A program made the translations under genes and the position numbers. 64,000 nucleotides of DNA from Corynebacterium cystitidis (lineage in GTDB: Bacteria > Actinomycetota > Actinomycetes > Mycobacteriales > Mycobacteriaceae). Below the pieces are notes generated by a model, which saw nothing but the letters and a program-made list of their open reading frames with translations, ran no database searches and was not told the DNA's origin. Below, piece by piece: positions 8,904 to 20,276 of the stretch. Every line of letters begins with the position of its first letter. The stretch's first letter is position 1. The stretch covers positions 1,364,001 to 1,428,000 of the forward strand of contig NZ_LT906473.1 in NCBI RefSeq assembly GCF_900187295.1, given 5' to 3'.

Positions 8904-8954
8904 GGGGAATCCGAGAGTCGCGATATACGCCGACCTATCCTGTTGCGTTTCCAT
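8904..8954 (-). pseudogene. Displaced 5' end of the BASS transporter gene
   Basis: From ATG 8954 the frame reads METQQDRSAYIATLGFPSW and then stops at a TGA just past the frameshift. The residues fit the N-terminus of the BASS transporter encoded directly downstream one frame over. Restoring one base in the GGGG run (8904-8907 on the plus strand) gives a continuous start of the form LGFPLLVIIGGLIGYF. Confidence 0.55.
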
Positions 8955-8962
8955 AAAGTAGC

Positions 8963-8968
8963 ACTTTA
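8963..8968 (-). promoter_or_regulatory. -10 hexamer upstream of the BASS gene's original ATG
   Basis: On the minus strand TAAAGT lies 8 bases before ATG 8954. It supports that ATG, not the later TTG/GTG, as the original start. Confidence 0.4.
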
Positions 8969-8999
8969 GCCTGCGCCTCCGGTGCCACGTTCGATTACC

Positions 9000-9614
9000 T
9001 CATGAGTCCCTTGCTGCCCGCCTACTTCTTGCGTGGCGAAGTCTTTCCGTTAAGCCGAGCTTGACGGTGGGCCATTCGTCGTCAAGCACGGAATACACAC
9101 ATGTGTCGCGCACGGTGCCGTTCTCGAACACCGTATGTTTACGCAGTACGCCGTCGAGCTTCGCTCCAAGCGCCTCAATCGCCCGGCGCGACTGACGATT
9201 GTGCCAGTGACAGCGGAACTCCACGCCGAGGCAGCCCAGGGTCTCAAAGGCGCGCTGCAGAAGCAGCAGCTTCGACGCCGGGTTCACCACAGTGCCCTGC
9301 GCATCGCGCCCGAGCCACGTCGAGCCGATCTCCAGGCGCCGGTTATCGGGGTCAAGGTGCAGGTAGGTGGTCATGCCAACCGCGTACCCATGCGTGTCTA
9401 CTATTGCCCAAGCCGCGATTTCCCCGCGCGATTGTTTGTCCAAGCGCGCGTCAATCTCCGCTGCCATCTGCTCTGGGTGCGGAATATGCGTGTACCATGT
9501 CTCCCACAAATCACCGACAGCGTGGGCGAGATCTGGCGCATGTTCATGCCCGAGCGGTTCGAGGCGAACGTGTTCGTTGGCAAGCGGCACCGGAGTGGCG
9601 TACTCTCCCGTCAT
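9000..9614 (-). CDS. GNAT family N-acetyltransferase (RimJ/RimL type)
   Basis: A 204-residue acetyltransferase of the RimJ/RimL-like GNAT branch. It shows the early NEHVRLEPLGHEHAPDLAHAV strand-helix, the WLGRDAQGTVVNPASKLLLLQRAFE acetyl-CoA pyrophosphate-binding segment, and the HNRQSRRAIEALGAKLDGVLRKH motif typical of this branch. The substrate, perhaps a protein N-terminus or a small amine, cannot be told. Its ATG follows the pfkA stop codon directly with no gap, so it is almost certainly co-transcribed and translationally coupled to pfkA. The C-terminus is basic. Confidence 0.85.
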   Translation of the reverse strand: MTGEYATPVPLANEHVRLEPLGHEHAPDLAHAVGDLWETWYTHIPHPEQMAAEIDARLDKQSRGEIAAWAIVDTHGYAVGMTTYLHLDPDNRRLEIGSTWLGRDAQGTVVNPASKLLLLQRAFETLGCLGVEFRCHWHNRQSRRAIEALGAKLDGVLRKHTVFENGTVRDTCVYSVLDDEWPTVKLGLTERLRHARSRRAARDS

Positions 9615-10646
9615 TTAGCCGAACATCGCCTTGGCGGTCTTGTAGCGGTGCTCTGGGACGGTCTTGAGCTTGCCGACGGCCTCTTCCAGCGACACGAGTG
9701 CAATGTCTTCACCATGCAGCGCCACCGAGGTACCGAACTTGCCCTCGTGTGCTGCACGGGCTGCCGCCACCCCGTATCGGGTGGCGAGCACGCGGTCATA
9801 AGCCGTGGGGGTGCCGCCGCGCTGGATGTGGCCCAGCACTGTTGTGCGCACGTCGTAGCCGGTTCTCTTGTGGATCTCGTCGCCAATGATCTGGCCCATG
9901 CCCTTGAACGTCTTGTGCCCAAACTCGTCTTCCTCGCCCAGGCCCGCGTCCATGGTGCCTTCCTTGGGCACAGCACCCTCGGCGACCACGATGATGCCGT
10001 ACTTCTCACCCATCTGGAAGCGGCGTTCCATGGCTTTGGTGATCTCAGCGATATCGAAAGGTTCCTCTGGGATCACGGTGTAGTGAGCACCGCCAGCCAT
10101 GCCAGCGTGCAAGGCGATCCAGCCTACGTGGCGGCCCATGACTTCCACGATCAGGATGCGATTGTGTGATTCAGCGGTAGTGTGCAGACGATCAATGGCA
10201 TCAGTAGCCACAGAGACCGCAGTATCGAAGCCGAAAGTGTAGTCAGTCGCGTTGACATCATTATCAATTGTCTTCGGCACACCCACAACGGGGATGCCGT
10301 TGTCCGAGAGCCACTTCGCACCCTTCAATGTTCCTTCGCCGCCAATTGCGACAAGTGCATCAATTTCTGCCTCAGCGAGGTTGTCCTTGATTTGGTCCAA
10401 GCCGGCCTTAAACTTGTCAGGGTGGAGGCGACCAGTACCCAAGATCGTGCCTCCTCGCAGGAGGATCGAGTCGATGAAGTGATCGTCGTAGAGCTGCATG
10501 CGTTTGTCTTCAAGCAGCCCTACCCAGCCGTCGAGGTAGCCCACGCAGGTTGAGCCGAACTCAGTATTGGCGGTACGGACAACTCCACGGATAACAGCAT
10601 TGAGGCCGGGGCAATCGCCACCGGAGGTCAGTGTAGCTAATCGCAT
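9615..10646 (-). CDS. pfkA: ATP-dependent 6-phosphofructokinase
   Basis: A 343-residue phosphofructokinase that commits glucose to glycolysis. Motifs: the N-terminal [16 protein letters not shown] nucleotide loop, GGEGT at 102-106, PKTIDND at 124-130 carrying the catalytic aspartate, and the fructose-6-phosphate-binding [12 protein letters not shown]. In this family glycine in GGEGT marks ATP use, whereas pyrophosphate enzymes carry aspartate there. The lysine of PKTIDND is shared with the pyrophosphate-related group, as is usual in actinobacteria. TAGGGT lies 7 bases before the ATG, suggesting a leaderless mRNA. The GNAT gene follows without a gap. Confidence 0.97.
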   Translation of the reverse strand: MRLATLTSGGDCPGLNAVIRGVVRTANTEFGSTCVGYLDGWVGLLEDKRMQLYDDHFIDSILLRGGTILGTGRLHPDKFKAGLDQIKDNLAEAEIDALVAIGGEGTLKGAKWLSDNGIPVVGVPKTIDNDVNATDYTFGFDTAVSVATDAIDRLHTTAESHNRILIVEVMGRHVGWIALHAGMAGGAHYTVIPEEPFDIAEITKAMERRFQMGEKYGIIVVAEGAVPKEGTMDAGLGEEDEFGHKTFKGMGQIIGDEIHKRTGYDVRTTVLGHIQRGGTPTAYDRVLATRYGVAAARAAHEGKFGTSVALHGEDIALVSLEEAVGKLKTVPEHRYKTAKAMFG

Positions 10647-10653
10647 AGATTCA

Positions 10654-10659
10654 ACCCTA
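10654..10659 (-). promoter_or_regulatory. -10 hexamer for leaderless pfkA transcript
   Basis: On the minus strand TAGGGT lies 7 bases before the pfkA ATG at 10646. It falls just beyond the 3' end of the MFS gene, so pfkA can be transcribed separately from the trio upstream. Confidence 0.5.
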
Positions 10660-11994
10660 GCGCTTTCGGGCCTGAATGTCCGACTGGAGGAAAAACGATG
10701 CTATCAATCCAGCACACATCACTGCGGCCAGGATCAACATCGTGCCTGCCGCAGCGTGCTCCACACCGAATTGTGGCAGCCACACACCCATCGCTCCGCC
10801 AATAGTCGCAACACCGACCACGCTACCAACCTGTCGCACCGTGTTGTACGCCCCCGACGCAGCTCCCGCCATCTCTCGAGGTATGGTCCGCATGGTGGTT
10901 GCAGCGTTTGGTGCCCAAATGAAAGCACTACCCACACCTTTAAGCGCGGTAATCCCCAGCATCCACCAGACCGCTGCGCCCGAGACCATCACCCACCACG
11001 CCCACACCATCGACGCGCTCATGGTGGCAAACCCAATCGCGCTTAAAATTTTCGGGTTGACTTTGTCGGCTGCCACGCCCACAAATGGTGTGAGGATCAG
11101 TGCAACCACAGACATCGGCACGGTCAGTGCCCCTGCTGTCACCGCATCCATGCCGCGCCCATCTTGGAGCCAATACATAATCGGGATGAACTGGGCCGCC
11201 ACCGCAAACCCCATCGCAGCGATACCTAATGATCCGAGCGTAAAATTCCGGTTGGCAAAAAGACACAGCGGAAGCAACGCTTCATCTCCGCCGCCGCGTT
11301 GTAGCCACATGAATATCAGCAGCGCAAGCGTTCCGACGATTCCGGCCGGCCACGAACCATACTGGATGCCGTAGATGACACCTCCAAGGCCCACCAGAGA
11401 CACGATCACACTTGGGGCATCGATGCGCGCGGTAGTCGTCGATAAGCGTGGAACCCACATCACGGCCAAGCCTAACGCGACCAGGCCACATAGCACCTGC
11501 GCTGCAAAGGTGGCGCGCCACCCAGCGCCTTCTACGACAGCCCCTGCAAAGACGGGCCCGATTAATGAACCAAGGGAACCTACAACTCCCCACACCGCGT
11601 AGGCCGGGCCCCGCGCATCAGCGGGAAAAACCCGGTTAATCACGCCAAAAGCCTGTGGCAAGAACGCGGCTGCTCCGAGGCCTTGGATGGCCCGTGCGAT
11701 AACCAGGACGCTTATCGACGCCGCTACGGAAGCTAATGCCAGTCCCGCGAGATAAACCACCAGACCGATGAGGTACATGCGGCGCTGGCCGACACGGTCG
11801 CCCAACCTGCCGGTGACCAACATGGGAACCACGGTGAAAAGTAAGTAGACGCTAGTGATCCACACAGAATCCTCGACACCTGCGGGCAGGTGTGGGGTAA
11901 GCACTGGCACGATGGCCTGGTCTGCCATCACCAAGAAGTAGCCGAGTGACAGCGCGCTAAGCGCATACCAGCGACTATTCCTCTTCGACTGCAT
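10657..11994 (-). CDS. MFS transporter, multidrug efflux type
   Basis: A 445-residue major facilitator with about 12-14 helices. Motif [17 protein letters not shown], lies between helices 2 and 3. The pattern [22 protein letters not shown] and [24 protein letters not shown] resembles EmrB/QacA-like drug exporters (DHA2), with motif C-like [13 protein letters not shown]. Substrate unknown. I chose ATG 11994 because the 18 residues before it are not membrane-protein-like; the gene then overlaps the end of the ABC gene by 20 bases, implying coupling. The downstream pfkA hexamer lies against its stop codon. Confidence 0.85.
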   Translation of the reverse strand: MQSKRNSRWYALSALSLGYFLVMADQAIVPVLTPHLPAGVEDSVWITSVYLLFTVVPMLVTGRLGDRVGQRRMYLIGLVVYLAGLALASVAASISVLVIARAIQGLGAAAFLPQAFGVINRVFPADARGPAYAVWGVVGSLGSLIGPVFAGAVVEGAGWRATFAAQVLCGLVALGLAVMWVPRLSTTTARIDAPSVIVSLVGLGGVIYGIQYGSWPAGIVGTLALLIFMWLQRGGGDEALLPLCLFANRNFTLGSLGIAAMGFAVAAQFIPIMYWLQDGRGMDAVTAGALTVPMSVVALILTPFVGVAADKVNPKILSAIGFATMSASMVWAWWVMVSGAAVWWMLGITALKGVGSAFIWAPNAATTMRTIPREMAGAASGAYNTVRQVGSVVGVATIGGAMGVWLPQFGVEHAAAGTMLILAAVMCAGLIASFFLQSDIQARKR

Positions 11995-13630
11995 CTTCGT
12001 CGGGAACATCCTTGCAGTAATCATCTTCCTCGATGAGAACACCATCAACGTCCCATATTATGCGGTCCTCTGGAAGCTTCTCTGGGTGGGAGGTACTAAT
12101 GATCACCACGCCTGGATAATCCGCAACAAATTCAAAGAAAGTATCCATTGCCTCTGGGTCCAGCTGGTGGTCAACATCCTCGAAAACCAGCAACGCGGGC
12201 TGATTCAAAATGGCACGGGCCACCTTCAAGCGCATGACATCGCCAATCGTCCAAGGCGCGCCGTCATTTTTCAGCTGGCGCGATAAGCCCTTCTCATCGT
12301 TGGCCACCGTCTTAGTCAGATCGACCATTTCGAGCACCTCCGCCACGTCTTCTTCCGAAGCATCAGGGACACGGAATTTGAGCAGACGGGATACTGATCC
12401 CCGCTCGAGCGGAATGTAGTCAGAAGCGAACCCCACCAACGCGCGGCGCGCCTTTTCCGGAGCAAGACCGAAGTCATAACCGTCCACGTAGAACTGGTCT
12501 TCAACATGTGAGGACAGCACAGCTGAGAGAACCATGCGCACCTGTGACGGGTCGGATGCTGTAATTTCGACGACCTGTCCCTCCTCCGCGTGAAGCGGCT
12601 CCACCAGATAGTCGTTGACGATGAGGTGATCGATATCAACGGGGCCAAAATCTAACTGGTTGATATCCGCGCCCGTCTTTCGCCACGCACGCTGACGCCT
12701 GGCCTCGCGTTCCCGCAACCTATCTGCCTTTTCCAGCAACGGGGCAAGGATCCGTGTGGCGGCCTTGTAATTCTGGCGGTACTCCACCACCCTGCCGAGA
12801 TCAGTCACCGGTGTTGCCAAGACACCCAGCAGCGTCATCGCGGACGCCACTGTCGCTGCATCTGCCAAACCGCGGTCCGCGACCAAAACGACAACTACCG
12901 TGCATGCTGAGGCCGCGGTCGCAGTGACAGCGCGCGTCAGACCGGTGACCCAAGCGCGATCTACCGCAGCGCCGACCACCTTGTCTGACTGCTTATTGAT
13001 TTGCTTGAGCTCACGCGCTACAGCACCTGATGCACGCACGGACTCACTTGCCATCACCGTGTCTGCGATGCGAGCAGAAAGCCGGCCACGTTGGCGTCGT
13101 AAAGCACGTGAACGCTCAAAGGTGAGCTTGGACAACATGGGGATTGCAGCACCGATCAAAACCAGTGGAATGGTCACCCCCAACCCGATCTCGCGGTCGA
13201 GGATCAATAAAGCGAACAAAACCACGCCGATGAGCGGAATACCGGTTACCAGTGGCACAATCCCCATCGCGATCCAGTTGCGCACCGCAGACAAATCGTT
13301 GGACGCGCGGGTCACGGTGACACCGAGGGAACCCGAATAATCCGCGCCTGCCACCGAGGAGGTAATCAACCGGTGGCGCTGCTCAAAGACGTAATCCTGA
13401 CCGAGATCCTCCGCTACTACCCGCTCAATCCAGCGAGCAAGGCCAATTCCCAAAGCGGAACCAACTAACGTGGCGATATCCCAGATGTCAGTCTGCACCG
13501 CAGCACTCAGCATCGTGTCAACTGTCAACGCCATAATTAAGGCGAGAAAAGCTTGCAAAACGCCGAGGGCGACGAGAGCGATGAAAAGCCCTCGCCGCCT
13601 CCCAGCCCAAATTGGTGGCATCTTAGACAC
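11975..13630 (-). CDS. ABC exporter-like protein with degenerate nucleotide-binding domain
   Basis: A 551-residue protein laid out like an ABC exporter: about five to six transmembrane helices in the first 300 residues, then a cytoplasmic NBD-like domain. The catalytic motifs are badly eroded. The Walker A position reads EITASDPSQVRMVL with no glycine-rich P-loop lysine; the signature LSGGQ is replaced by WTIGDVMRLKVARAIL; the Walker B-like strand ALLVFEDVDHQLDPE remains, and a histidine persists in STSHPEK. It probably cannot hydrolyse ATP alone and may need a partner NBD or act in another way. It overlaps the upstream P-loop gene by 8 bases and the downstream MFS gene by 20, a tightly coupled trio. 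Function unknown. Confidence 0.8.
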   Translation of the reverse strand: MSKMPPIWAGRRRGLFIALVALGVLQAFLALIMALTVDTMLSAAVQTDIWDIATLVGSALGIGLARWIERVVAEDLGQDYVFEQRHRLITSSVAGADYSGSLGVTVTRASNDLSAVRNWIAMGIVPLVTGIPLIGVVLFALLILDREIGLGVTIPLVLIGAAIPMLSKLTFERSRALRRQRGRLSARIADTVMASESVRASGAVARELKQINKQSDKVVGAAVDRAWVTGLTRAVTATAASACTVVVVLVADRGLADAATVASAMTLLGVLATPVTDLGRVVEYRQNYKAATRILAPLLEKADRLREREARRQRAWRKTGADINQLDFGPVDIDHLIVNDYLVEPLHAEEGQVVEITASDPSQVRMVLSAVLSSHVEDQFYVDGYDFGLAPEKARRALVGFASDYIPLERGSVSRLLKFRVPDASEEDVAEVLEMVDLTKTVANDEKGLSRQLKNDGAPWTIGDVMRLKVARAILNQPALLVFEDVDHQLDPEAMDTFFEFVADYPGVVIISTSHPEKLPEDRIIWDVDGVLIEEDDYCKDVPDEDAVEEE

Positions 13631-14555
13631 GGGACAGTAGCTTAGCAGCTACTTTCTTGTCAGTCAGTTCAAAAGTGCCGATAACAGGCACATTTAGGTC
13701 CTTTAAAACGTCAGCAGCTTCCTTCGTTGCCAGCGGTGAGGCCGTCATGACGCCTGCCGCGCACGCCACCTTTAAGCCGGCCTCTTGCAGGGTTTGAACG
13801 CCTGCACGTGCTCCCAGAGCATCAACTGCGGAGAAAACTACTTGGTCCACAATATCCTTGAACAAGTCGTCGCGCAGCAGACGCGCGGTCTCAGTCTGGT
13901 ACACGCCGTCGGCGATCTCAACGATCACCACGTCGCAGCCCTTATCCTTAGCCAAGACCTCAATCATATTAACGGTCAGATCACGGATCTTCTCGAAGTC
14001 CATTTTAAAGGTGGTGCCGTAGCCGAAATCGGTGAAGTCGATTACTTCCTTCGCGCCGGCATCGTGGTAAATCATGCGGTCATTTCCAGCGCCGGTACCG
14101 GTGATCTTGCCGGCGCCGACCTTCTTGCCAGCTTTAGTCAGACCATTAGCCAGGCATGCCATGGTAGTGGACTTACCGGAGTTCATAGAAGTACCCAACA
14201 CGGCGATGACCTCTGGCAAGCCCTCAGGCTTAGAATCACGGGCCTCGTTGGCATATGGTGCGGTTTCTATAATGTTCACCACACCCTCATCGGTTGCCAG
14301 CAGGCCCAGAGGCTCAATCAGAGTTGGGTCATCCATCTGTTCGTGGGACTCGGTGACCACGCCGGCGATTCCACCAGCAGCAACCAGGTGGCAGTAGTCG
14401 AGATTTTCTGGAACGTGTGCGAGGAACTGATCTGCAGCGTAACGGTTGCCGTAGGCGAGCAGAACCAGGTTACTGTCGAACAGGATTGCCTTCCGGGACT
14501 GCTCGGTTTCCACACGCTTGTGGTTGTGGATTCCCACGATGCGGGCCAGGACCAC
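13623..14555 (-). CDS. DUF1611-like P-loop NTPase, main frame (5' part cut off by TAG)
   Basis: A 310-codon frame from GTG 14555. It contains a P-loop GTSMNSGKST (121-130) preceded by a hydrophobic strand (VIAVLG), and later VVIVEIADGVYQTET and VFSAVDALGAR, the nucleotide-binding C-terminal domain of DUF1611-type proteins. The frame is open further upstream: 33 more sense codons reading NSYTCRFITEPYHENPDAY and then LIAGADVTPKAGDVVLARI precede GTG 14555 and look coding, up to an in-frame TAG at 14655-14657. Beyond the TAG the same frame continues to an ATG at 14804 with a good ribosome site. Reinitiation at GTG 14555 is possible (AAGG lies 8 bases upstream). Substrate unknown; coupled to the ABC-like gene. 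Confidence 0.75.
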   Translation of the reverse strand: MVLARIVGIHNHKRVETEQSRKAILFDSNLVLLAYGNRYAADQFLAHVPENLDYCHLVAAGGIAGVVTESHEQMDDPTLIEPLGLLATDEGVVNIIETAPYANEARDSKPEGLPEVIAVLGTSMNSGKSTTMACLANGLTKAGKKVGAGKITGTGAGNDRMIYHDAGAKEVIDFTDFGYGTTFKMDFEKIRDLTVNMIEVLAKDKGCDVVIVEIADGVYQTETARLLRDDLFKDIVDQVVFSAVDALGARAGVQTLQEAGLKVACAAGVMTASPLATKEAADVLKDLNVPVIGTFELTDKKVAAKLLSRV

Positions 14556-14654
14556 GTCGCCTGCCTTAGGGGTGACGTCTGCACCTGCGATGAGATGGTA
14601 GGCGTCGGGGTTCTCGTGGTACGGCTCGGTGATAAAGCGACAGGTATAAGAGTT

Positions 14655-14804
14655 CTAGATGTGCTGAGGTGGCAATGGTTCGATTCGACGCTCACCCTGC
14701 GACGCCTGAGCAGGACCACTTGGCAGGTTCTGTTCATTAAGAGCCTCGTTGAGGGCAGCTGTCTGTCGCTGAAGAACTCCGGCTTTGACCAATTGTGCAG
14801 TCAT
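14655..14804 (-). CDS. 49-codon leader ORF, in frame with the P-loop gene across a TAG
   Basis: ATG 14804 has AAAGGA at good distance and opens a 49-residue peptide beginning MTAQLVKAGVLQRQ and ending EPLPPQHI, followed by TAG. The TAG is in phase with the downstream P-loop protein, and the codons right after it look like the continuation of the same protein. A single change, for example TGG to TAG, would explain it, making this the severed 5' end of a roughly 393-codon gene. The alternative is a separate short peptide, for example a precursor acted on by the adjacent P-loop/ABC/MFS products. The sequence is Gln/Ala-rich with no cysteine, which gives little support to a RiPP. Confidence 0.55.
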   Translation of the reverse strand: MTAQLVKAGVLQRQTAALNEALNEQNLPSGPAQASQGERRIEPLPPQHI

Positions 14805-14915
14805 ATGGCATTCCTTTCAAAAGCTTTCTGATCAATTCCCAAACTTATTGGAATGGTATGAACGCCTAATGAAACAAGCATGAAAGCCTCTTCATGGAAG
14901 TGACTAAAGATGGGT

Positions 14916-14957
14916 AAAAAATGCTCCGACTGATCCCCTTGGGAGATCAATCGGAGC
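14916..14957 (-). terminator. Rho-independent terminator of gatCA
   Basis: On the minus strand GCTCCGATTGATC pairs with GATCAGTCGGAGC (one U-G pair) around an 8-9 base loop, followed at once by ATTTTTT. It lies 33 bases after the gatA stop. The rest of the 185-base gap to 14804 holds only the leader of the P-loop gene. Confidence 0.9.
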
Positions 14958-14989
14958 TTTCTCGACGGGACTACCGCCTGAGTTGATGG

Positions 14990-16474
14990 CTATTTGTGAG
15001 CAGCCTCATAGGCAGCGCCCACCCGGTACAGACGATCGTCCTGGAACGCGGGCGCCATCAACTGCAGGCCAACCGGCAACTTGGTGTCGTTGGCAACCCC
15101 AACCGGCAGGCTCATTCCTGGCAGACCCGCCAGGTTCAAAGGTAGCGTGTACAGGTCGAAGTTGTACATGGCCAATGGATCATCAACCTTCTCCCCCAGC
15201 TTGAACGCCGTAGTTGGAGTGGTTGGTGCGGCGATAATGTCAACCTGCTCGAACGCCTTGGCAAAATCATTCGCTATGAGCTGGCGGACACGCTGCGCCT
15301 GCAGGTAGTAGGCATCGTAGTAGCCCACCGATAAAGCATAGGTGCCCAGCATGATGCGGCGCTTGACCTCAGCACCGAAACCTGCAGCGCGCGACAGGGC
15401 CATCACGTCATTGGCAGAGTTCGAGCCGTCATCACCAACACGCAGACCATAGCGCATGCCGTCGAAACGCGACATGTTCGACGACACCTCGGACATCTGG
15501 ATGATGTAGTACGCGCCCATCACGTCGTCGAAGTGTGGGCAATCCACCCACACAAGTTCTGCACCTTGCTTTTCTAGTTCCTGGAAAGCATTGACCACGG
15601 CCTCGCGGACCGAGGCCTGGTTACCTTCGCGGTCGAACTGGCGCACCATACCAATCTTCATTCCGCTCAAGTCACCTGAGGCACCCTCACGTGCTGCCTG
15701 CACCACGGGTGCGATCGGCTTGTCCACGCTGGTTGCATCGAAGGGGTCTACACCTGCCATGACTTCATGCAGCAATGCGGCATCCAGCACTGTGCGTGCC
15801 GACGGCCCACCCTGGTCAAGCGAGGACGCTGCTGCAATCATGCCGTAGCGCGATACCGTGCCGTAGGTGGGCTTCACACCAACAGTGCCGGTCAAGGCTG
15901 CTGGCTGGCGAATCGAACCACCGGTATCGGTGCCAATTCCTAGCGGTGCTTGGCCCGACGCTACTGCTGCTGCCGTACCGCCTCCGGAACCACCCGGAGT
16001 GCATTCGGTGTCATGGGGGTTACGCGTGATCTGGAAGGCAGACAGCTCGTTGGACGAACCCATGGCAAATTCGTCAAGGTTCGTCTTGCCGAGGATGGGC
16101 AGCCCTGCCTCGCGCAGCTTAGCCACCACGGTGGCGTCGTATGGCGACATGTAGCCCTCGAGCATTTTCGAGGCAGCCGTGGTCGGCGCATCGGTAGTGA
16201 CAAAGAGGTCCTTCACTGCCACTGGAACACCAGCCAGCGGGGAGGCGAGCTCTTCGCCTGCCTTGATCTGCTCATCGACTTTGTCGGCTGCTGCCAACGC
16301 CTCTTCCGCACCGACGTGCAGGAACGCGCCCAGGTGGTCATCAGTCTCTGCGATGCGGTCGAGGTGAGCCTGCGTCGCTTCGCGGGAGGTCACGTCTCCG
16401 GAGTGGATTTTCTGCGCTAACTCGGCGGCTGTCAGGCTGGTCAGACCAGATGTTGGAACGGTGTAGTCAGTCAT
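14990..16474 (-). CDS. gatA: Asp-tRNA(Asn)/Glu-tRNA(Gln) amidotransferase subunit A
   Basis: A 494-residue amidase-signature enzyme that releases ammonia from glutamine for the GatCAB transamidation. The Ser-cisSer-Lys triad is visible: K88 in PVAVKDLF, S163 in the GGSGGG loop and S187 in [11 protein letters not shown]. Length and C-terminus are normal. It lies two bases after gatC in the same direction, and a strong terminator follows, so gatC-gatA is a closed two-gene operon, with gatB elsewhere. Confidence 0.97.
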   Translation of the reverse strand: MTDYTVPTSGLTSLTAAELAQKIHSGDVTSREATQAHLDRIAETDDHLGAFLHVGAEEALAAADKVDEQIKAGEELASPLAGVPVAVKDLFVTTDAPTTAASKMLEGYMSPYDATVVAKLREAGLPILGKTNLDEFAMGSSNELSAFQITRNPHDTECTPGGSGGGTAAAVASGQAPLGIGTDTGGSIRQPAALTGTVGVKPTYGTVSRYGMIAAASSLDQGGPSARTVLDAALLHEVMAGVDPFDATSVDKPIAPVVQAAREGASGDLSGMKIGMVRQFDREGNQASVREAVVNAFQELEKQGAELVWVDCPHFDDVMGAYYIIQMSEVSSNMSRFDGMRYGLRVGDDGSNSANDVMALSRAAGFGAEVKRRIMLGTYALSVGYYDAYYLQAQRVRQLIANDFAKAFEQVDIIAAPTTPTTAFKLGEKVDDPLAMYNFDLYTLPLNLAGLPGMSLPVGVANDTKLPVGLQLMAPAFQDDRLYRVGAAYEAAHK

Positions 16475-16476
16475 GA

Positions 16477-16776
16477 TTATTCAGCCTCTCCCAAGATCTG
16501 TGGAACAACAAAGCGGTCATCTTCAACCTCAGGTGCCTGGTCTAAAGCCTGCTGCTGGGTCAAGGTCTTCACGAACACATCCTCGCGCATGGGTGCTTTG
16601 ATGGCGTGTGGGTGGCTCATCGGCTCTACACCGCTGGTGTCCACCTGGGCCACCTTGGACATTGCTTCCATGATTTGATCCAGCTGATCAGCGTAGGTAT
16701 CGAGCTCCTCGTCCGTCAGTGCGAGACGAGCAAGGCTGGCGAGGCGGTCAATATCCTCGCGGGAGATGTCAGACAC
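16477..16776 (-). CDS. gatC: Asp-tRNA(Asn)/Glu-tRNA(Gln) amidotransferase subunit C
   Basis: A 99-residue GatC, the small clamp that wraps GatA and GatB together. It starts [19 protein letters not shown] and shows the [12 protein letters not shown] turn and LREDVFV-like segment (MREDVFVKT) of the family, then the glutamate-rich tail ending [10 protein letters not shown]. Start is GTG 16776 with AAGGA 7 bases before it, so unlike many neighbours it has a leader. First gene of the gatC-gatA pair. Confidence 0.95.
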   Translation of the reverse strand: MSDISREDIDRLASLARLALTDEELDTYADQLDQIMEAMSKVAQVDTSGVEPMSHPHAIKAPMREDVFVKTLTQQQALDQAPEVEDDRFVVPQILGEAE

Positions 16777-16862
16777 GTGAATATCCTTCTTTGCACTTTG
16801 CTTCCGTTAACCGATCCTATGATACGGCACGAAAGTTAATCTCCCTTCGTTGGGAGCACTGG

Positions 16863-16868
16863 TAGATT
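16863..16868 (+). promoter_or_regulatory. -10 hexamer for leaderless ACT-domain gene
   Basis: TAGATT lies 7 bases before ATG 16876. This favours that ATG over the TTG at 16867. Confidence 0.5.
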
Positions 16869-16875
16869 GGCGGGC

Positions 16876-19581
<2,706 letters not shown>

Positions 19582-19582
19582 C

Positions 19583-19588
19583 TAGAGT
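19583..19588 (+). promoter_or_regulatory. -10 hexamer for leaderless exonuclease transcript
   Basis: TAGAGT stands 7 bases before ATG 19596, back to back with the ligA -10 box. Confidence 0.5.
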
Positions 19589-19595
19589 AGAAGCC

Positions 19596-20270
19596 ATGCC
19601 CACGTTTAACGCCTCCCGTATGCTGTCTTTCGACTTAGAGACCACGTCGGCGAACCCGCGTGAAGCGCGTATTGTTACCTCGGCGATCGTGAAGATCGAC
19701 GGCGCCACGGTGGAAGCCAACGAAGAACTTGCTGACCCAGGTGTGGAAATCCCTGAGGAAGCCGCCAAGATTCATGGTATTTCCACCGAGAAAGCACGTG
19801 CCGACGGACGCCCACACGATGACGTTCTTGCCGAGACAGTCGCTGCAATTAAGCGTGGCTGGGACGAGGGGCTCACACTGGTCGTGTTCAACGCGCCGTA
19901 TGACTTATCCGTATTGCGCCAACTCACTGGTGATTTCACGGTGACCGGCCCAGTGTATGACCCGTACCTGATCGACCGCGCGAAAGATCGTTACCGCAAG
20001 GGCAAGCGCAATCTCTCTGCTTTGTCGGAGTTTTACGGCATCGAGCTAGGCACTGCGCACGAAGCTACGGCGGACTCCCTAGCGGCTGCGCGGATCGCGT
20101 GGAAACAAGTAAATAAAGTGTGGCCTGAGCTGTCTCACATGGGCACTGAGGAACTCATGGAATTCCAGGCAGTGAAATATTATGAGCTCCAGACTGACCT
20201 GCGCAAATATCTCGAATCACGGGGCCGTGACGCCTCCGACGTCTCCCTGTCCTGGCCCATGTTCAATTAA
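19596..20270 (+). CDS. DEDDh 3'-5' exonuclease (DNA polymerase III epsilon-like)
   Basis: A 224-residue exonuclease of the DnaQ superfamily. Exo I is FDLETT (D13 and E15), Exo II lies around VFNAPYDLSVL with its aspartate, and Exo III is HEATADSLAA, giving the histidine and last acidic residue of the DEDDh set. It probably degrades DNA or RNA 3' ends in repair; it is a stand-alone exonuclease with no polymerase domain. It shares a divergent promoter region with ligA and ends 6 bases from the convergent MetE-like gene. Confidence 0.88.
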   Translation: MPTFNASRMLSFDLETTSANPREARIVTSAIVKIDGATVEANEELADPGVEIPEEAAKIHGISTEKARADGRPHDDVLAETVAAIKRGWDEGLTLVVFNAPYDLSVLRQLTGDFTVTGPVYDPYLIDRAKDRYRKGKRNLSALSEFYGIELGTAHEATADSLAAARIAWKQVNKVWPELSHMGTEELMEFQAVKYYELQTDLRKYLESRGRDASDVSLSWPMFN

Positions 20271-20276
20271 ACGGGT

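Noticed and set aside
9135..10169. 344-codon plus-strand open frame
   Set aside because: It is antisense to pfkA and the GNAT gene, has no family-like motif, and both minus-strand genes have clear catalytic residues.
13785..14831. 348-codon plus-strand open frame
   Set aside because: Antisense to the P-loop gene and its leader; the minus strand carries the P-loop motif.
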